From: UBA2882 sp045542735
GTDB lineage: Bacteria > Bacillota > Clostridia > Lachnospirales > Lachnospiraceae
Assembly (NCBI GenBank): GCA_045542735.1
Contig: JAZQLQ010000026.1
Span: 1-64,000, forward strand
Direction: 5' to 3'
DNA length: 64,000 nucleotides
Shown here piece by piece: positions 23,738 through 33,831 of this stretch. The number at the start of each line of letters is the position of its first letter. The stretch's first letter is position 1. The position numbers and the translations under genes are program-made. Below the pieces are notes generated by a model that ran no database searches, was not told where the DNA came from, and saw only the letters and a program-made list of their open reading frames with translations.

Positions 23738-26188
23738 CTACTCCGATTCTTGCAAAATATCTAACATTTCTCGGGTTACGCTCAAGATATCTTCCATGAC
23801 CACATCTGCCATATATACCCTGAGATTTTCCATATGTAATCTACAGGACTCCGGCAATAAGCATTCTTCCAGCTTGTGCATTGCCTCATCCGCCAAATCT
23901 AAATCAAACTCATCAATGGCTTTTTGTATTCCTTCCAGATAAAGGATGAGTTCTTCTTTTGGTACTTGTCTTTTATTTACCTGCGAAGTGCCATACTCTT
24001 TTAATGCCGATTTGTAACTCTGATACAATTCTAACACATCCGGTAGCAATTCTTGAATCTTTTTTTCATCACCAATGTTTCCAAGATCCTCAAGCTCTTT
24101 AAACCGCTCCGATAATTTCGTTGCTCCAATCACCCTGGCACTGCTTTTTAACGCATGAACTTCTACGGTAAATTCCCGAAGCATGCCGTCTTCCAGATAT
24201 TGTTGCAGTTTTAAGCTCTTTGCATCAATCAACGTATAAAAATTGCCCATCAACTGCTTCCAAAGCTCCACACTTCCGGAATACTTGATTCCCTCTGCAA
24301 CATCAATTCCTTTTATTTTATCCATTTGATCTTGTGTGGGCTTTTGGATAACGATATCTTCTTCGCACTCTTCCATCAATTCTTTTGGTAACCACTTACA
24401 GATCATCTTGCGTATGGTCGGATATTCAATAGGTTTTGGCAAAAAATCACTCATCCCGGCATTTTTCAGCATGATTTCGCTTTCCTTCATGGCATTTGCG
24501 GTAAATGCAATGACCGGTAGATTCTGACTGTAGTCATCTTCCCTTAGACGTAGCCGCTGAACAGCCTCAACACCATCCATAACCGGCATCATATGATCCA
24601 TAAACACCAGATCATACTTTTTATTTTCTATCATAGACAGGGCTTCTTTGCCGTTAACTGCCAGATCAATCTGCATGCGTAAGGGTTCAAGTAAACCGAC
24701 CGCAACTTTCCGGTTGATTTCGTTATCTTCCACAATTAAAATCTGTGCCTTTGGTGCAATAAAAGGCTTTGCTTCCTCTTCTTTGACCGGTTCCATTTCT
24801 TTAGTCACGGTCTGCTGGCAAATCGTAAAGAAGAATTCGCTTCCTCTTCCATATTCACTTTTGACCTCCAATTGTCCTCCCATCAGGGAAACTAATTGGG
24901 ATGAGATGGATAAACCAAGTCCGGTTCCTTCTTTTCCTTTATTCTTTTTGGTGTCTGCCTGCTCAAAGGCTTTAAACAACTTTTGCAAGTCCTCTTCCGG
25001 AATACCTTGTCCCGTATCGGATACTGCCACGTATATCTTTAACTCTTCCGCAATTTTACTCTTCAGTTTAACCGTCAGTTTCACATGTCCTCTTTCGGTA
25101 AACTTCACGGCATTGTTTAATAAATTAATGATAATCTGTCGGATACGCAGACTATCTCCATATATGTAAGCAGGTAATTCTTTGTCTATATCATATATTA
25201 ACTTAACCGGCTTGTCCCCAATACGGTTTTCCATCATGAGGCGGATGTCTTTGAGCAAAGGACGCAGTTCATATACATCCTCTACCAGTTCCATTTTGCC
25301 TGCTTCAATCTTGGAAATATCCAAGATGTCATTGATAATGGATACCAATGCATGTCCGGATTTTTTAATATTGTACAGATATTCTTTTTGATTTTCGGTC
25401 ACGTCTGTCCGAAGCATGATATCCGCCATTCCTACCACTGCATTCATGGGTGTACGGATTTCGTGGGACACGTTAGAAAGAAATACGGATTTTGCCGCAT
25501 TGGCTTCTTCCGCCTTCCTTTTTTCCTCCTGCACCTGATTCACCAATTGAATATCCGGATTTTCCAGGGTCAGATAAAAAGACAATCCGATTAGCATAAC
25601 ACCCATTCCGCTAATTAATGCCAAGGGATGAAATGCCTGATAAACGGAAGCCACGATTAAAACAGCCAGGGCTGTGCAAATGGCAATTTTCTTTTTGGTG
25701 TACAATTGCTTCCAATATCTGCATAAAGCGACAATTGTAAAAATCACATACAAGGCTATACATCCATATGTTGTATTTGCGGCCGGCCCATAAGAATAGT
25801 TGCCCATCTCGGTCTGCATATAGTCAATGGGTAAAATAAAAGCACAGATTTCTGCCAAAACCAAGACTACCTTGCTCCTGGGAGAACGTCGCAAGATTTG
25901 TTCCGATTCATCTTCCACCAATAGTAAAATATATTTGTAAATCAAAAAGAAAAGCAAAAGCATACTTCCGATAAACAATCGGTGTAAAATATCATTTGCC
26001 CATCTTGGAATATTTTCCAAATGATTTACTGTATAAATAGTCGTTGCATCAAGAATCAGATGTAACATGGAAATAATTAAAAAACAGGAAAATACATTAT
26101 GAAGTTTTGTTTTTTCTCTTTTTGCCGAAAAATACATGATTGCCATAAAAGCAACAACCAGGAAACAGGCAATTTCCATTCTGATCAT
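23738..26188 (-). CDS. Hybrid histidine kinase with receiver and HPt domains
   Basis: 816 residues. Six to seven membrane segments in 1-207, then a coiled signalling helix. HisKA: VFLSNVSHEIRTPMNAVVGM with His242; ATPase domain: LLNNAVKFT, DTGQGIP, GTGLG; receiver about 482-598 with IVEDNEINRK and acceptor Asp531 in FMDHMMPVMDG; HPt about 635-740 with VEVHALKSSARVIGA, phospho-His678. It is the only kinase of the four here with its own HPt, so it can complete a His-Asp-His-Asp relay to the double-receiver protein encoded next (22967-23716). Confidence 0.93.
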   Translation of the reverse strand: MIRMEIACFLVVAFMAIMYFSAKREKTKLHNVFSCFLIISMLHLILDATTIYTVNHLENIPRWANDILHRLFIGSMLLLFFLIYKYILLLVEDESEQILRRSPRSKVVLVLAEICAFILPIDYMQTEMGNYSYGPAANTTYGCIALYVIFTIVALCRYWKQLYTKKKIAICTALAVLIVASVYQAFHPLALISGMGVMLIGLSFYLTLENPDIQLVNQVQEEKRKAEEANAAKSVFLSNVSHEIRTPMNAVVGMADIMLRTDVTENQKEYLYNIKKSGHALVSIINDILDISKIEAGKMELVEDVYELRPLLKDIRLMMENRIGDKPVKLIYDIDKELPAYIYGDSLRIRQIIINLLNNAVKFTERGHVKLTVKLKSKIAEELKIYVAVSDTGQGIPEEDLQKLFKAFEQADTKKNKGKEGTGLGLSISSQLVSLMGGQLEVKSEYGRGSEFFFTICQQTVTKEMEPVKEEEAKPFIAPKAQILIVEDNEINRKVAVGLLEPLRMQIDLAVNGKEALSMIENKKYDLVFMDHMMPVMDGVEAVQRLRLREDDYSQNLPVIAFTANAMKESEIMLKNAGMSDFLPKPIEYPTIRKMICKWLPKELMEECEEDIVIQKPTQDQMDKIKGIDVAEGIKYSGSVELWKQLMGNFYTLIDAKSLKLQQYLEDGMLREFTVEVHALKSSARVIGATKLSERFKELEDLGNIGDEKKIQELLPDVLELYQSYKSALKEYGTSQVNKRQVPKEELILYLEGIQKAIDEFDLDLADEAMHKLEECLLPESCRLHMENLRVYMADVVMEDILSVTREMLDILQESE

Positions 26189-26269
26189 AGATTTGATTCC
26201 TCTTTTATCACAAAAATATCTCTATCTTCTATATTAGTAAAAAAACTTGCTTTAGAAAAGCCTTTTTAT

Positions 26270-26316
26270 AAAAAACCGAAGTATTTCCTTATTCTTTTAG
26301 GAAATACTCCGGTTTT
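26270..26316 (-). terminator. Terminator of the TetR-RND-MATE operon
   Basis: Minus strand AAAACCGGAGTATTTCCT pairs with AGGAAATACTTCGGTTTT (one mismatch) and is followed by TTATAAAA; it starts directly at the MATE stop codon. Confidence 0.8.
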
Positions 26317-27711
26317 CTACCGTTCTACAATATTCTGAATCCAAACACCGCTCCGAACCATAAAGAAGCCGAGGATTACTTTAAAAATCTCCGTGAACTG
26401 AACTAAGAACACCACCATAACAACCGAAAGTGTAGTAAAGTTTGCCAATACATATGCAAAGGGTACAACCAAAAGCCAGGTATAAACACTGTCAAATACA
26501 AAGGTAACAATAGTCTTTCCACCGGAACGCAATGTAAAATATGCCGCATGACAAAATGCACAAAGCGGCATTACCAACGCTGAAATGGTAATAAGCGTAG
26601 TTGCCAATTCTTTTATGCTCTCTTCGGTATTATATATATCCGGGAAATATCCTCCCACTAAAATCATCAGTCCGGCAACCACCGTACAACAGGATACACT
26701 AAAGAAAATCAATTTGGTATCCGCTTCCTTGGCTTCCTTTAATTTACCTGCCCCCAAATATTGTCCTACAATAATGGAAATACAGGAACCGAGCTGGATA
26801 TATACAATATTAAAGAGATTGGTAATGGTAGTGGAGATATTTTGCGCTGCCACCACTTCCAGACCTCTTACTGCATAACACTGGGCAATAACCGCCATAC
26901 CCGACGCCCACAGCATTTCATTAATCATAAGAGGTGTTCCCTTTTTAAGAATATCCTTACATATATGTAAGGGGATCTGCAGGCTGCGATATGCGCCTTT
27001 AATAAACCGCATTTTTTCTTTATTGCAATGGGTCCAAGCAACTACAATGATACATTCCACCACACGGGCTATAACCGTGGCCGCTGCCGCTCCCACTACT
27101 CCATAAGCAGGAATCGGGCCCATTCCAAAGATAAAAATGTAGTCCAAAACCAAATTTGTTGCGACTGCTATAAAGCTGGCAAGCATCGGTACAAGAGTCT
27201 GACCGGTCTCGCGAACGGTACTGACATAGCTTTGACACAGAGCAAAAGGAAAGAGAGACAACATCATAATTGACAGATATTCTTTTCCGTATTTTAATGC
27301 CAGAGTAATATCGCCTACCGTACCTGTGTCATTCAAGTAAAGGGAAATCAAACCGTCTCCCCAAAATCCAAAAAGACATAGTGCCAAAATCACGATTGCG
27401 AGACAGGCATAATTTTTGAACCGGAAGGCATATTTCTGCCCTTCATAGTCACCTTTTCCAAAAAATTGTGTACCAAAAATACCTGCACCGGAGACAGCTC
27501 CAAAGATGCAGATATTAAACACAAACAACAGCTGATTGACGATGGCCACACCGGACATTTGCTCTGTGCCGATCTGGCCAACCATGATATTATCCAAAAA
27601 GCTGACAAAGCTGGTGATGGCATTTTGGATAATCATGGGTACCGCCAAAAAGAGTATTTTTTTATAAAATTGCTTATCGCCAATAAAAGTTTCTTTAAAT
27701 TTTGTCAACAT
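26317..27711 (-). CDS. MATE-family multidrug exporter
   Basis: 464 residues and twelve membrane segments in two similar halves. Typical features: N-terminal KKILFLAVPMIIQNAITSFV, VGQIGTEQMSGVAIVNQLLF in the first helices, and the pseudo-repeat later (GTPLMINEMLWASGMAVIAQ). Exchanges protons or sodium for drugs or metabolites. Starts 3 bases after the RND stop codon, so it is co-translated with the pump. Inside the gene (26956-26971) is an exact copy of the 16-bp palindrome found before the tetR start. Substrate unknown. Confidence 0.93.
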   Translation of the reverse strand: MLTKFKETFIGDKQFYKKILFLAVPMIIQNAITSFVSFLDNIMVGQIGTEQMSGVAIVNQLLFVFNICIFGAVSGAGIFGTQFFGKGDYEGQKYAFRFKNYACLAIVILALCLFGFWGDGLISLYLNDTGTVGDITLALKYGKEYLSIMMLSLFPFALCQSYVSTVRETGQTLVPMLASFIAVATNLVLDYIFIFGMGPIPAYGVVGAAAATVIARVVECIIVVAWTHCNKEKMRFIKGAYRSLQIPLHICKDILKKGTPLMINEMLWASGMAVIAQCYAVRGLEVVAAQNISTTITNLFNIVYIQLGSCISIIVGQYLGAGKLKEAKEADTKLIFFSVSCCTVVAGLMILVGGYFPDIYNTEESIKELATTLITISALVMPLCAFCHAAYFTLRSGGKTIVTFVFDSVYTWLLVVPFAYVLANFTTLSVVMVVFLVQFTEIFKVILGFFMVRSGVWIQNIVER

Positions 27712-27714
27712 ATC

Positions 27715-30700
27715 TTAAACGTCTTCTTCTAAAATTAAATCCTCATCTTTAATAATGCGCATTTCCTTGCGGTTAAACATATCGTACATAACCGGGATAA
27801 CAAACAAGGTCATCAAGGTTGCATAAGTCAGACCACCGATACAAACAATGGCCACCGGTTGCATCATTTCACTACCCTGTCCCTGTGCCATTGCCATAAC
27901 CAACAGACCAAGAACGGTTGTAATCGTCGTCATAAGAATAGGTCTCATACGGGTCTTTCCTGCTTCAACCAAGGCCTCCCTTTTCTCCATACCCTCTTCG
28001 CGAAGCTGATTTACAAATTCAACCAATACAATACCGTTATTTACAATGATACCACAGAGCATTACAAATCCAATCATAGAAATAACGCTCATTTCCATTC
28101 CGGTCAAAAGCAAACCGAGGAAACCTCCGGTAAATGCCAACGGAATGGTGAAAAGCACGATAAACGGAGATTTTAACGACTGGAACTGGGCAACCATAAT
28201 TAAGTATACCAAAATGATACCCACTAACATCATTAAAAGTAAATCCTTCATAGCATCCATAATGGACTCATTTTGTCCGGAAAATTCTAAAGTCATTCCT
28301 GCCGGCAATTCATAATCTGCCAATGCTTCTTTTACGTCTTCTGTGACCAAGGTAACGTTATAACCTTCTTCCAATTCAGCCGTAATATCCAGATATCTCT
28401 TCTGTGCACTGCGGTTAATGGATTGCAGGGACTCTGTTTCTGTAATATCTGCGATATTTCTCAGATATACTGTCTTCTCCTCGCCTTCTTTATCTGTCAC
28501 GGTAAAGGTAAAGTTGCGGATATCACTTAGGCTGGATTCCAGTCCTTCACCTTTCTTAACCACTACATCGTAACCGGTACCTTCCATGGTAATGTTGGTG
28601 GCTGTTTTTTCCGTTGTAATACTTGCAGCCAACTCCTGATAAATCTGGGCTACGGTCAAGCCTTCTTTCATGGCTTTCTCTTTATCAACCGTTACTTTTA
28701 CCGCCGGTGTGGCATCATCCATACCATCAGATACATTTGCGGTTCCATCCACACCTTCCATAACTGCTGCTACCTGTACTGCAGTCTCCTGTAAAGTCTC
28801 CATATCTTCGCCATAGAGACGTACCGTTACACCACTTCCTCCAAGCATTGCCATCATGGAACTCATGCTGTCTCCGGATGCTTCTACGGTACATCCATAT
28901 TTATCACCTAAAGCTGAGATATCCTTTGCCAGCTGATTGGTATCTATCTTTTCTTCTTCCGTTAACATGACATATAAAGTGGTAGTAAGTCCACCTCCGC
29001 CCAACAGGGAGCTGGTACTTGTATCGCTTTCTGCCATAGCACCAACACTGACAACGCCATCCATTTCCATTACATCTGCCACCACGCTATCGGAAGCTAC
29101 GCGTAATTCACCGAAAGTCGCATCCTCCGGCATAATAATCGTTGCAGACATCTGATTGGTTGACATCTCAGGCATAAAGATAAAACCTTTTGCTAAAAGA
29201 ATTACTGTACTGGACACCAACATAAAAAGTGCGATTGCTAACGTAATCCATCTGTGATTTAACGCCACATGAATCAATTTTTCATAGCCGTTAATCAACC
29301 TATTCATAAATTTATGCTCTTTTAATTGTACGTTTTTGAGCAAACCGGAAGACATGGCCGGTACCAAAGTCAAAGCAATAACTAAACTTGCCAGTAAGGA
29401 GTATGCGATAGTCAATGCCAAATCGGTAAACAACTGCCTTGTTAAGCCCTCCACAAATACAATCGGTACAAATACACAGATGGTGGTTAAAGTAGAGGAT
29501 GTAACTGCTCCCGCCACCTGGGATGCTCCGGCTACGGCTGCTTTCAATACGGTTTCGCCTTTATTTAATAATCGGTATATATTTTCAATAACAACAACGG
29601 AGTTATCTACCAACATACCAACCGCTATGGCAAGACCGGACAAGGAGATCATATTGATGGTTACTCCCGAGAAATACATCAACACAATGGCAAAAATAAC
29701 GCTGACCGGGATACTGCATAAAGTAATGAAGGTCGGTTTAATATCCTTTAAGAATAAGAACAAAATGATGATGGCAAATAATGCACCCCATAATAAACTA
29801 TCCATGATGGAATCAATAATCAGGTAAATATAATCACCCTGGTCCATCATAATGGAATAATGGAAACCATCATATTCTTCCACCAATTCATCCAGCTTCT
29901 CTGCAATACTGTCAGATACGGTTGCAGTTGCATAGGTAGACTGCTTGGTAAAGGACAGCATAATACCATTAGTTCCGTCAATATTGGCATATACTTCGTC
30001 GGCATTATTATAGATGAATACATCTGCTACATCCGATAAGTAAATAGGGTCTACACCTTCCATACCCATATCAAACAACAAAAGATTTTCCAACTCTTCA
30101 TCACCGGTAATGGTATCACCTACGTTTACCATATACTGGATGCCGTCCTGTGTCACATAGCCTGCCGGCATAGCAAAGTTCTGTGCAAATAAAATATTGG
30201 AAACCATATCCATGGTAATAATATTGTTTAAATCTGCCTGTTCATAGGCAGCTTCTTTTGCATTTTCTAACTGGGTCTTTCCATCTTCCAATGCTGTTTT
30301 TGCAGAATCCAATTGAGATTCACCAATCAAAAGCTGTGTGGTTGTATCGCTTAACTGGAAAATCATCAGGGTTTTCTGCTCATCCAGCATTTTCTGTGCT
30401 TCACTAAGCTGCACATCACCTGCTTCAATCTGGGCAAGACCGCCTTCCAACTGGGCAATTCCTGCATTAATCTGTGTAAGACCTGCTTCCAATTCGGCCA
30501 AGGATTTGGGCACATCTGCTCTGGTCAATCCCTGTTTTGCCAACTCTGCATCAATCTGAGCAAGACCTGCATCTGCCTTGGCAAGATAACCTTCATAGGT
30601 GGCAAGTGTGGCATCCAAAGTATCTCTGGTTACTCCCATTGCTCCAAGTGTGGCATCAAGCGTTGCATAGCCTGCCTGCATCGCCAGATATTCCTGACTG

Positions 30701-31779
30701 GAAGTAATAGCTGCAATAGCTGCGTCCTTCACTTCCTGTGTCGGATAATTTGTTCCATCATCATTTTGAATGGCTTCAATGGCTGCATCAAACTGTGCTT
30801 TTGCGGCATCCAAAGTTGCAAGAGAAGCTTGTGCTTGTGTTAACCCATCTACTGCCGCTTGCGCCTGTGATTTTCCGGTTTCGGCAGCTGTAATAGCGCT
30901 TTGCAATTCGGCCAGCCCAGCTTTACTTGTCTCCAATTCTTTTTTCTTTAACTGTAATTCCTGCAATTGTATCTGAAGCTGGGTTTTCATTACAATCAAT
31001 TCACTGTTTCCGGAATTCATCTGTGCTTGTGCAGAAGCCATTTCCTGTGAAAGAAGCTCTTTTCCTTTTTCCAGTTCCGCTTTTCCGGATGCAATACCGG
31101 CTTTTCCTTTATTTAACTCTGCTTCTCCGTCTGCCAACTCTGCTTCGGCTTCTTCAAATTCCTTATCCAAGGAAGCCACGATTTCTGCATTAACTGCATC
31201 AATCTTTTCCTGGCTCAATACAATATTAATCTGTGTATCTACCATACCGGAGGCATCCACACTGGCTACACCTTCGATACCTTCCAGCTTGGGAATGATT
31301 TCTTCTTCCATAAAATCAGAAAGCTCTGCCGTATCCATTCCTTCCATACCGACAGCCGTTACAGATACGGGAAGCATACTGGGATTAATCTTTAAAATGT
31401 AGGGAGTTCCTACCATCTCATCCCAGTTACCGGAAATCATGTCAACATTTTGCAAGATATCTACGGAAATGGTATCCATGTTGACATCTTCACTAAACTC
31501 CAGTGTAATCATGGAATAGTTTTCACTGGATGTGGAATTGATGGACTTAATTTTATCCAAGGTAGCAAAGGATTGCTCCAAAGGTCTGGTTACTTCTGTT
31601 TCTACCTTTTCCGGTGTTGCACCGGGATATGTGGTCATAACCATGACATAAGGTAAGTTCATATTTGGCATTAAGTCCGGTGTCATCTTGGTATATGCAA
31701 CAACACCCAATACAATAATTGCTACTACCGCTACAAAGACGGTAAAGGGTTTTTTTACACTAAACTTAGACATTTCCAT
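27715..31779 (-). CDS. RND-superfamily exporter with giant coiled-coil insert
   Basis: 1354 residues, about 300 longer than AcrB-type pumps. N-terminal SVKKPFTVFVAVVAIIVLGV is TM1, followed by the porter segment (PNMNLPYVMVMTTYPGATPE). Residues about 195-530 are an alanine/glutamine/glutamate-rich coiled coil with internal repeats (EEAEAELADGEAELNKGKAG, later LAELEAGLTQINAGIAQLEG). TM4 carries GMLVDNSVVVIENI, where AcrB has two aspartates; here the second is asparagine. The second half (ALNHRWITLAIALFMLVSST onward) repeats the pattern, ending with the MIGFVMLCGIIVNNGIVLVE helix. In a bacterium without an outer membrane, the insert may replace the separate adaptor protein and reach through the wall. 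Overlaps tetR by 14 bases. Confidence 0.9.
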   Translation of the reverse strand: MEMSKFSVKKPFTVFVAVVAIIVLGVVAYTKMTPDLMPNMNLPYVMVMTTYPGATPEKVETEVTRPLEQSFATLDKIKSINSTSSENYSMITLEFSEDVNMDTISVDILQNVDMISGNWDEMVGTPYILKINPSMLPVSVTAVGMEGMDTAELSDFMEEEIIPKLEGIEGVASVDASGMVDTQINIVLSQEKIDAVNAEIVASLDKEFEEAEAELADGEAELNKGKAGIASGKAELEKGKELLSQEMASAQAQMNSGNSELIVMKTQLQIQLQELQLKKKELETSKAGLAELQSAITAAETGKSQAQAAVDGLTQAQASLATLDAAKAQFDAAIEAIQNDDGTNYPTQEVKDAAIAAITSSQEYLAMQAGYATLDATLGAMGVTRDTLDATLATYEGYLAKADAGLAQIDAELAKQGLTRADVPKSLAELEAGLTQINAGIAQLEGGLAQIEAGDVQLSEAQKMLDEQKTLMIFQLSDTTTQLLIGESQLDSAKTALEDGKTQLENAKEAAYEQADLNNIITMDMVSNILFAQNFAMPAGYVTQDGIQYMVNVGDTITGDEELENLLLFDMGMEGVDPIYLSDVADVFIYNNADEVYANIDGTNGIMLSFTKQSTYATATVSDSIAEKLDELVEEYDGFHYSIMMDQGDYIYLIIDSIMDSLLWGALFAIIILFLFLKDIKPTFITLCSIPVSVIFAIVLMYFSGVTINMISLSGLAIAVGMLVDNSVVVIENIYRLLNKGETVLKAAVAGASQVAGAVTSSTLTTICVFVPIVFVEGLTRQLFTDLALTIAYSLLASLVIALTLVPAMSSGLLKNVQLKEHKFMNRLINGYEKLIHVALNHRWITLAIALFMLVSSTVILLAKGFIFMPEMSTNQMSATIIMPEDATFGELRVASDSVVADVMEMDGVVSVGAMAESDTSTSSLLGGGGLTTTLYVMLTEEEKIDTNQLAKDISALGDKYGCTVEASGDSMSSMMAMLGGSGVTVRLYGEDMETLQETAVQVAAVMEGVDGTANVSDGMDDATPAVKVTVDKEKAMKEGLTVAQIYQELAASITTEKTATNITMEGTGYDVVVKKGEGLESSLSDIRNFTFTVTDKEGEEKTVYLRNIADITETESLQSINRSAQKRYLDITAELEEGYNVTLVTEDVKEALADYELPAGMTLEFSGQNESIMDAMKDLLLMMLVGIILVYLIMVAQFQSLKSPFIVLFTIPLAFTGGFLGLLLTGMEMSVISMIGFVMLCGIIVNNGIVLVEFVNQLREEGMEKREALVEAGKTRMRPILMTTITTVLGLLVMAMAQGQGSEMMQPVAIVCIGGLTYATLMTLFVIPVMYDMFNRKEMRIIKDEDLILEEDV

Positions 31780-32398
31780 TCTCCTTTATTGCTTTCATTC
31801 CTGCTTCTATCAGATCAACTTTTTTATAATAAGTTTCTCGTATTTCTCCTTGTGCTTCTTCGTACAAAAAGGTATTGGCTATAGCATCTTTAATTAACTG
31901 AATCAAAATTTCTCCAATTAATACGATTTGCTCCACAGACTCTTCCGGATAATATTGTTCTCTGATATTGACAAGCACTTCTTTCATAATTTGCTTTCCG
32001 TCTTCACCATCAAGAATAATATCTTGTAAACAATCTCCACCATATCGCATCTGGGAGAATGCACTTTTACAAACAGCCCTTAACTCATCCTTCATTCCTT
32101 CATTGGTTATCTCATCAAAGGCATCCTTAAAAAAACGGAACAAATCTCCCTTTTTTTCTGTCAAATAAGCTTTGACCTTGCTTTCCAGACAAGTACGGAA
32201 TCCTCCCAAAAGGAACATCCTTAAATCCTGTTTATCTTCAAAATATTGATAAAAGCTACCCCGGGGAATATCTGCCTCCTGAATAATCCGATTAATGGAT
32301 ACTTCTTCGAAAGGTACTCTGGCAAACTCCCTTAAGGATGCTTGAATAATTCTTTTTTTCTTCTCTTCCGGCAGGTTTAGAAATCGCTCGGTAGGCAT
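31766..32398 (-). CDS. TetR/AcrR-family repressor of the RND-MATE operon
   Basis: 210 residues from ATG 32398 (MPTERFLNLPEEKKKRIIQA), chosen because AAAGGAAG lies 6-7 nt upstream; the frame extends further but with no ribosome site. The N-terminal helix-turn-helix is classical: SLREFARVPFEEVSINRIIQ, EADIPRGSFYQYFEDKQDL. The C-terminal ligand domain is helical (KVKAYLTEKKGDLFRFFKDA). The gene overlaps the RND gene and presumably represses the whole operon through the palindrome at 32415-32430. Inducer unknown. Confidence 0.92.
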   Translation of the reverse strand: MPTERFLNLPEEKKKRIIQASLREFARVPFEEVSINRIIQEADIPRGSFYQYFEDKQDLRMFLLGGFRTCLESKVKAYLTEKKGDLFRFFKDAFDEITNEGMKDELRAVCKSAFSQMRYGGDCLQDIILDGEDGKQIMKEVLVNIREQYYPEESVEQIVLIGEILIQLIKDAIANTFLYEEAQGEIRETYYKKVDLIEAGMKAIKENGNV

Positions 32399-32414
32399 AA
32401 GCCACTTCCTTTCT

Positions 32415-32430
32415 CTTACATATATGTAAG
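32415..32430. promoter_or_regulatory. Candidate TetR operator, CTTACATATATGTAAG
   Basis: A perfect 16-bp palindrome 17 bases before the tetR start codon. It fits the usual size of TetR-family sites and, placed in the 5' leader or promoter, would give autoregulation. Two more exact copies occur in the window, at 26956-26971 (inside the MATE gene) and 35899-35914 (inside the M24 peptidase gene). A second small palindrome CTGTCATGTGACAG lies at 32467-32480. Confidence 0.6.
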
Positions 32431-32555
32431 ATATTGTTTTCCTAAAAAAAGACACCAACTGACACCCTGTCATGTGACAGTCCGTCACCATTATCTTCCT
32501 TGACCGATATCTTGTCAAGAAATTGTTTTACAATTAATATTCTTTTTATACATTC

Positions 32556-32584
32556 TTTACATTCGATTTTATTTCCGATACAAT
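32556..32584 (+). promoter_or_regulatory. trpS promoter
   Basis: TTTACA (32556-32561), 17-bp spacer, TACAAT (32579-32584); the trpS start is 30 bases downstream with AAGGAGG at 32599-32605. The leader is too short for a T-box. Confidence 0.6.
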
Positions 32585-32613
32585 AGAGTACAGAAATTAA
32601 GGAGGCATTTATT

Positions 32614-33726
32614 ATGGCAAAAATTATCCTGACAGGTGACCGTCCCACAGGTAAACTTCATGTTGGTCACTATGTTGGTTCTTTAAGAAGACGTGTAGAA
32701 TTACAAAACAGCGGGGAGTTTGATGAAATCTATATCATGATTGCAGATGCACAGGCTCTTACCGATAATGCAGATAACCCGGAAAAAGTTCGTCAGAATA
32801 TCATCGAAGTGGCACTGGATTATTTATCCTGTGGTTTGGATCCTGAGAAATCCACACTGTTTATCCAGTCCCAGGTTCCCGAACTGACTGAGCTTTCCTT
32901 TTATTATATGAATCTGGTTTCAGTGGCAAGACTACAACGCAATCCTACCGTAAAGACCGAGATTCAGATGCGTGGATTTAACGAAAGCGGTGAAAACAAC
33001 AACGGTGCAGGTATTCCCGTTGGTTTCTTTACATACCCCATCAGCCAGGCAGCAGATATCACAGCCTTCGATGCAACGGTTGTTCCCGTTGGTGAAGACC
33101 AGGCTCCCATGATTGAGCAGACCAAAGAGATTGTCCGCAGATTTAACTTTATCTATGGTGATACTTTAGTAGAGCCGCAGATTCAGTTGCCGGAAAACAA
33201 ATTCTGTTTGCGTTTACCCGGTACAGACGGTAAAGCAAAGATGAGTAAATCCTTAAACAACTGCATTTACTTATCCGATTCTTCCGAAGAAGTACGCAAG
33301 AAAATCATGGGCATGTTTACCGATCCCAATCATTTGCGTGTAGAAGACCCCGGTCAGGTGGAAGGCAATCCCGTATTTATTTATCTGGAAGCTTTCTCTA
33401 CCGATGAACATTTCCAAAAATTCCTGCCTGAGTATGAAAACTTACAGGCTTTGAAGGATCATTATTCCCGCGGCGGTCTCGGTGATGTAAAAGTGAAAAA
33501 ATTCTTATATGCTGTTATGGAAGATGTGCTGACACCCATTAGAGAGCGTAGAAAAGAATACGAAAAAGACATTCCCGCCGTATTGGAAATCTTAAAACAG
33601 GGAAGTATCAAGGCAGAAGCAAAAGCAGCCGCTACCTTAAATCGTGTAAAACAATCCATGCGTATCAACTACTTTGATGATCAGGATTATCTAAACGAAC
33701 AGACACAGAAATATTCTGCAGAATAA
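32614..33726 (+). CDS. trpS: Tryptophanyl-tRNA synthetase
   Basis: 370 residues. Class I aminoacyl-tRNA synthetase that charges tRNA-Trp. HIGH-type motif at PTGKLHVGHYVG (residues 11-22) and KMSKS loop at GKAKMSKSLNN (about 207-217). The substrate-pocket region MIADAQALTDNA and the EDQAPMIEQTKEI helix are typical of TrpRS, and length is slightly above the usual 330-340, with the extension in the C-terminal helices. Own promoter at 32556 and own terminator at 33747; transcribed divergently from tetR. Confidence 0.95.
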   Translation: MAKIILTGDRPTGKLHVGHYVGSLRRRVELQNSGEFDEIYIMIADAQALTDNADNPEKVRQNIIEVALDYLSCGLDPEKSTLFIQSQVPELTELSFYYMNLVSVARLQRNPTVKTEIQMRGFNESGENNNGAGIPVGFFTYPISQAADITAFDATVVPVGEDQAPMIEQTKEIVRRFNFIYGDTLVEPQIQLPENKFCLRLPGTDGKAKMSKSLNNCIYLSDSSEEVRKKIMGMFTDPNHLRVEDPGQVEGNPVFIYLEAFSTDEHFQKFLPEYENLQALKDHYSRGGLGDVKVKKFLYAVMEDVLTPIRERRKEYEKDIPAVLEILKQGSIKAEAKAAATLNRVKQSMRINYFDDQDYLNEQTQKYSAE

Positions 33727-33746
33727 AGATTTTTTACTACAAAAAG

Positions 33747-33798
33747 AAACCTCATATATGTTTTGATCATTCAAGACATATACGAGGTTTTATTTTTT
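33747..33798. terminator. Bidirectional terminator between trpS and degV
   Basis: AAACCTCATATATGTTTTGA pairs with TCAAGACATATACGAGGTTT (one mismatch), with T-runs on both sides (TTTTATTTTTT on +, TTTCTTTTT on -). It serves both convergent genes. Confidence 0.85.
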
Positions 33799-33831
33799 CT
33801 ATTATATTTGTATGACTGTTTAATCCGGATA

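Noticed and set aside
30000..31200. Long plus-strand frames opposite the RND coiled coil
   Set aside because: Shadows of the repetitive Ala/Gln/Glu codons; no ribosome sites and no family resemblance.
32399..32518. Longer TetR start
   Set aside because: The extra 40 residues cover the operator palindrome and do not match TetR N-termini; ATG 32398 has a ribosome site.
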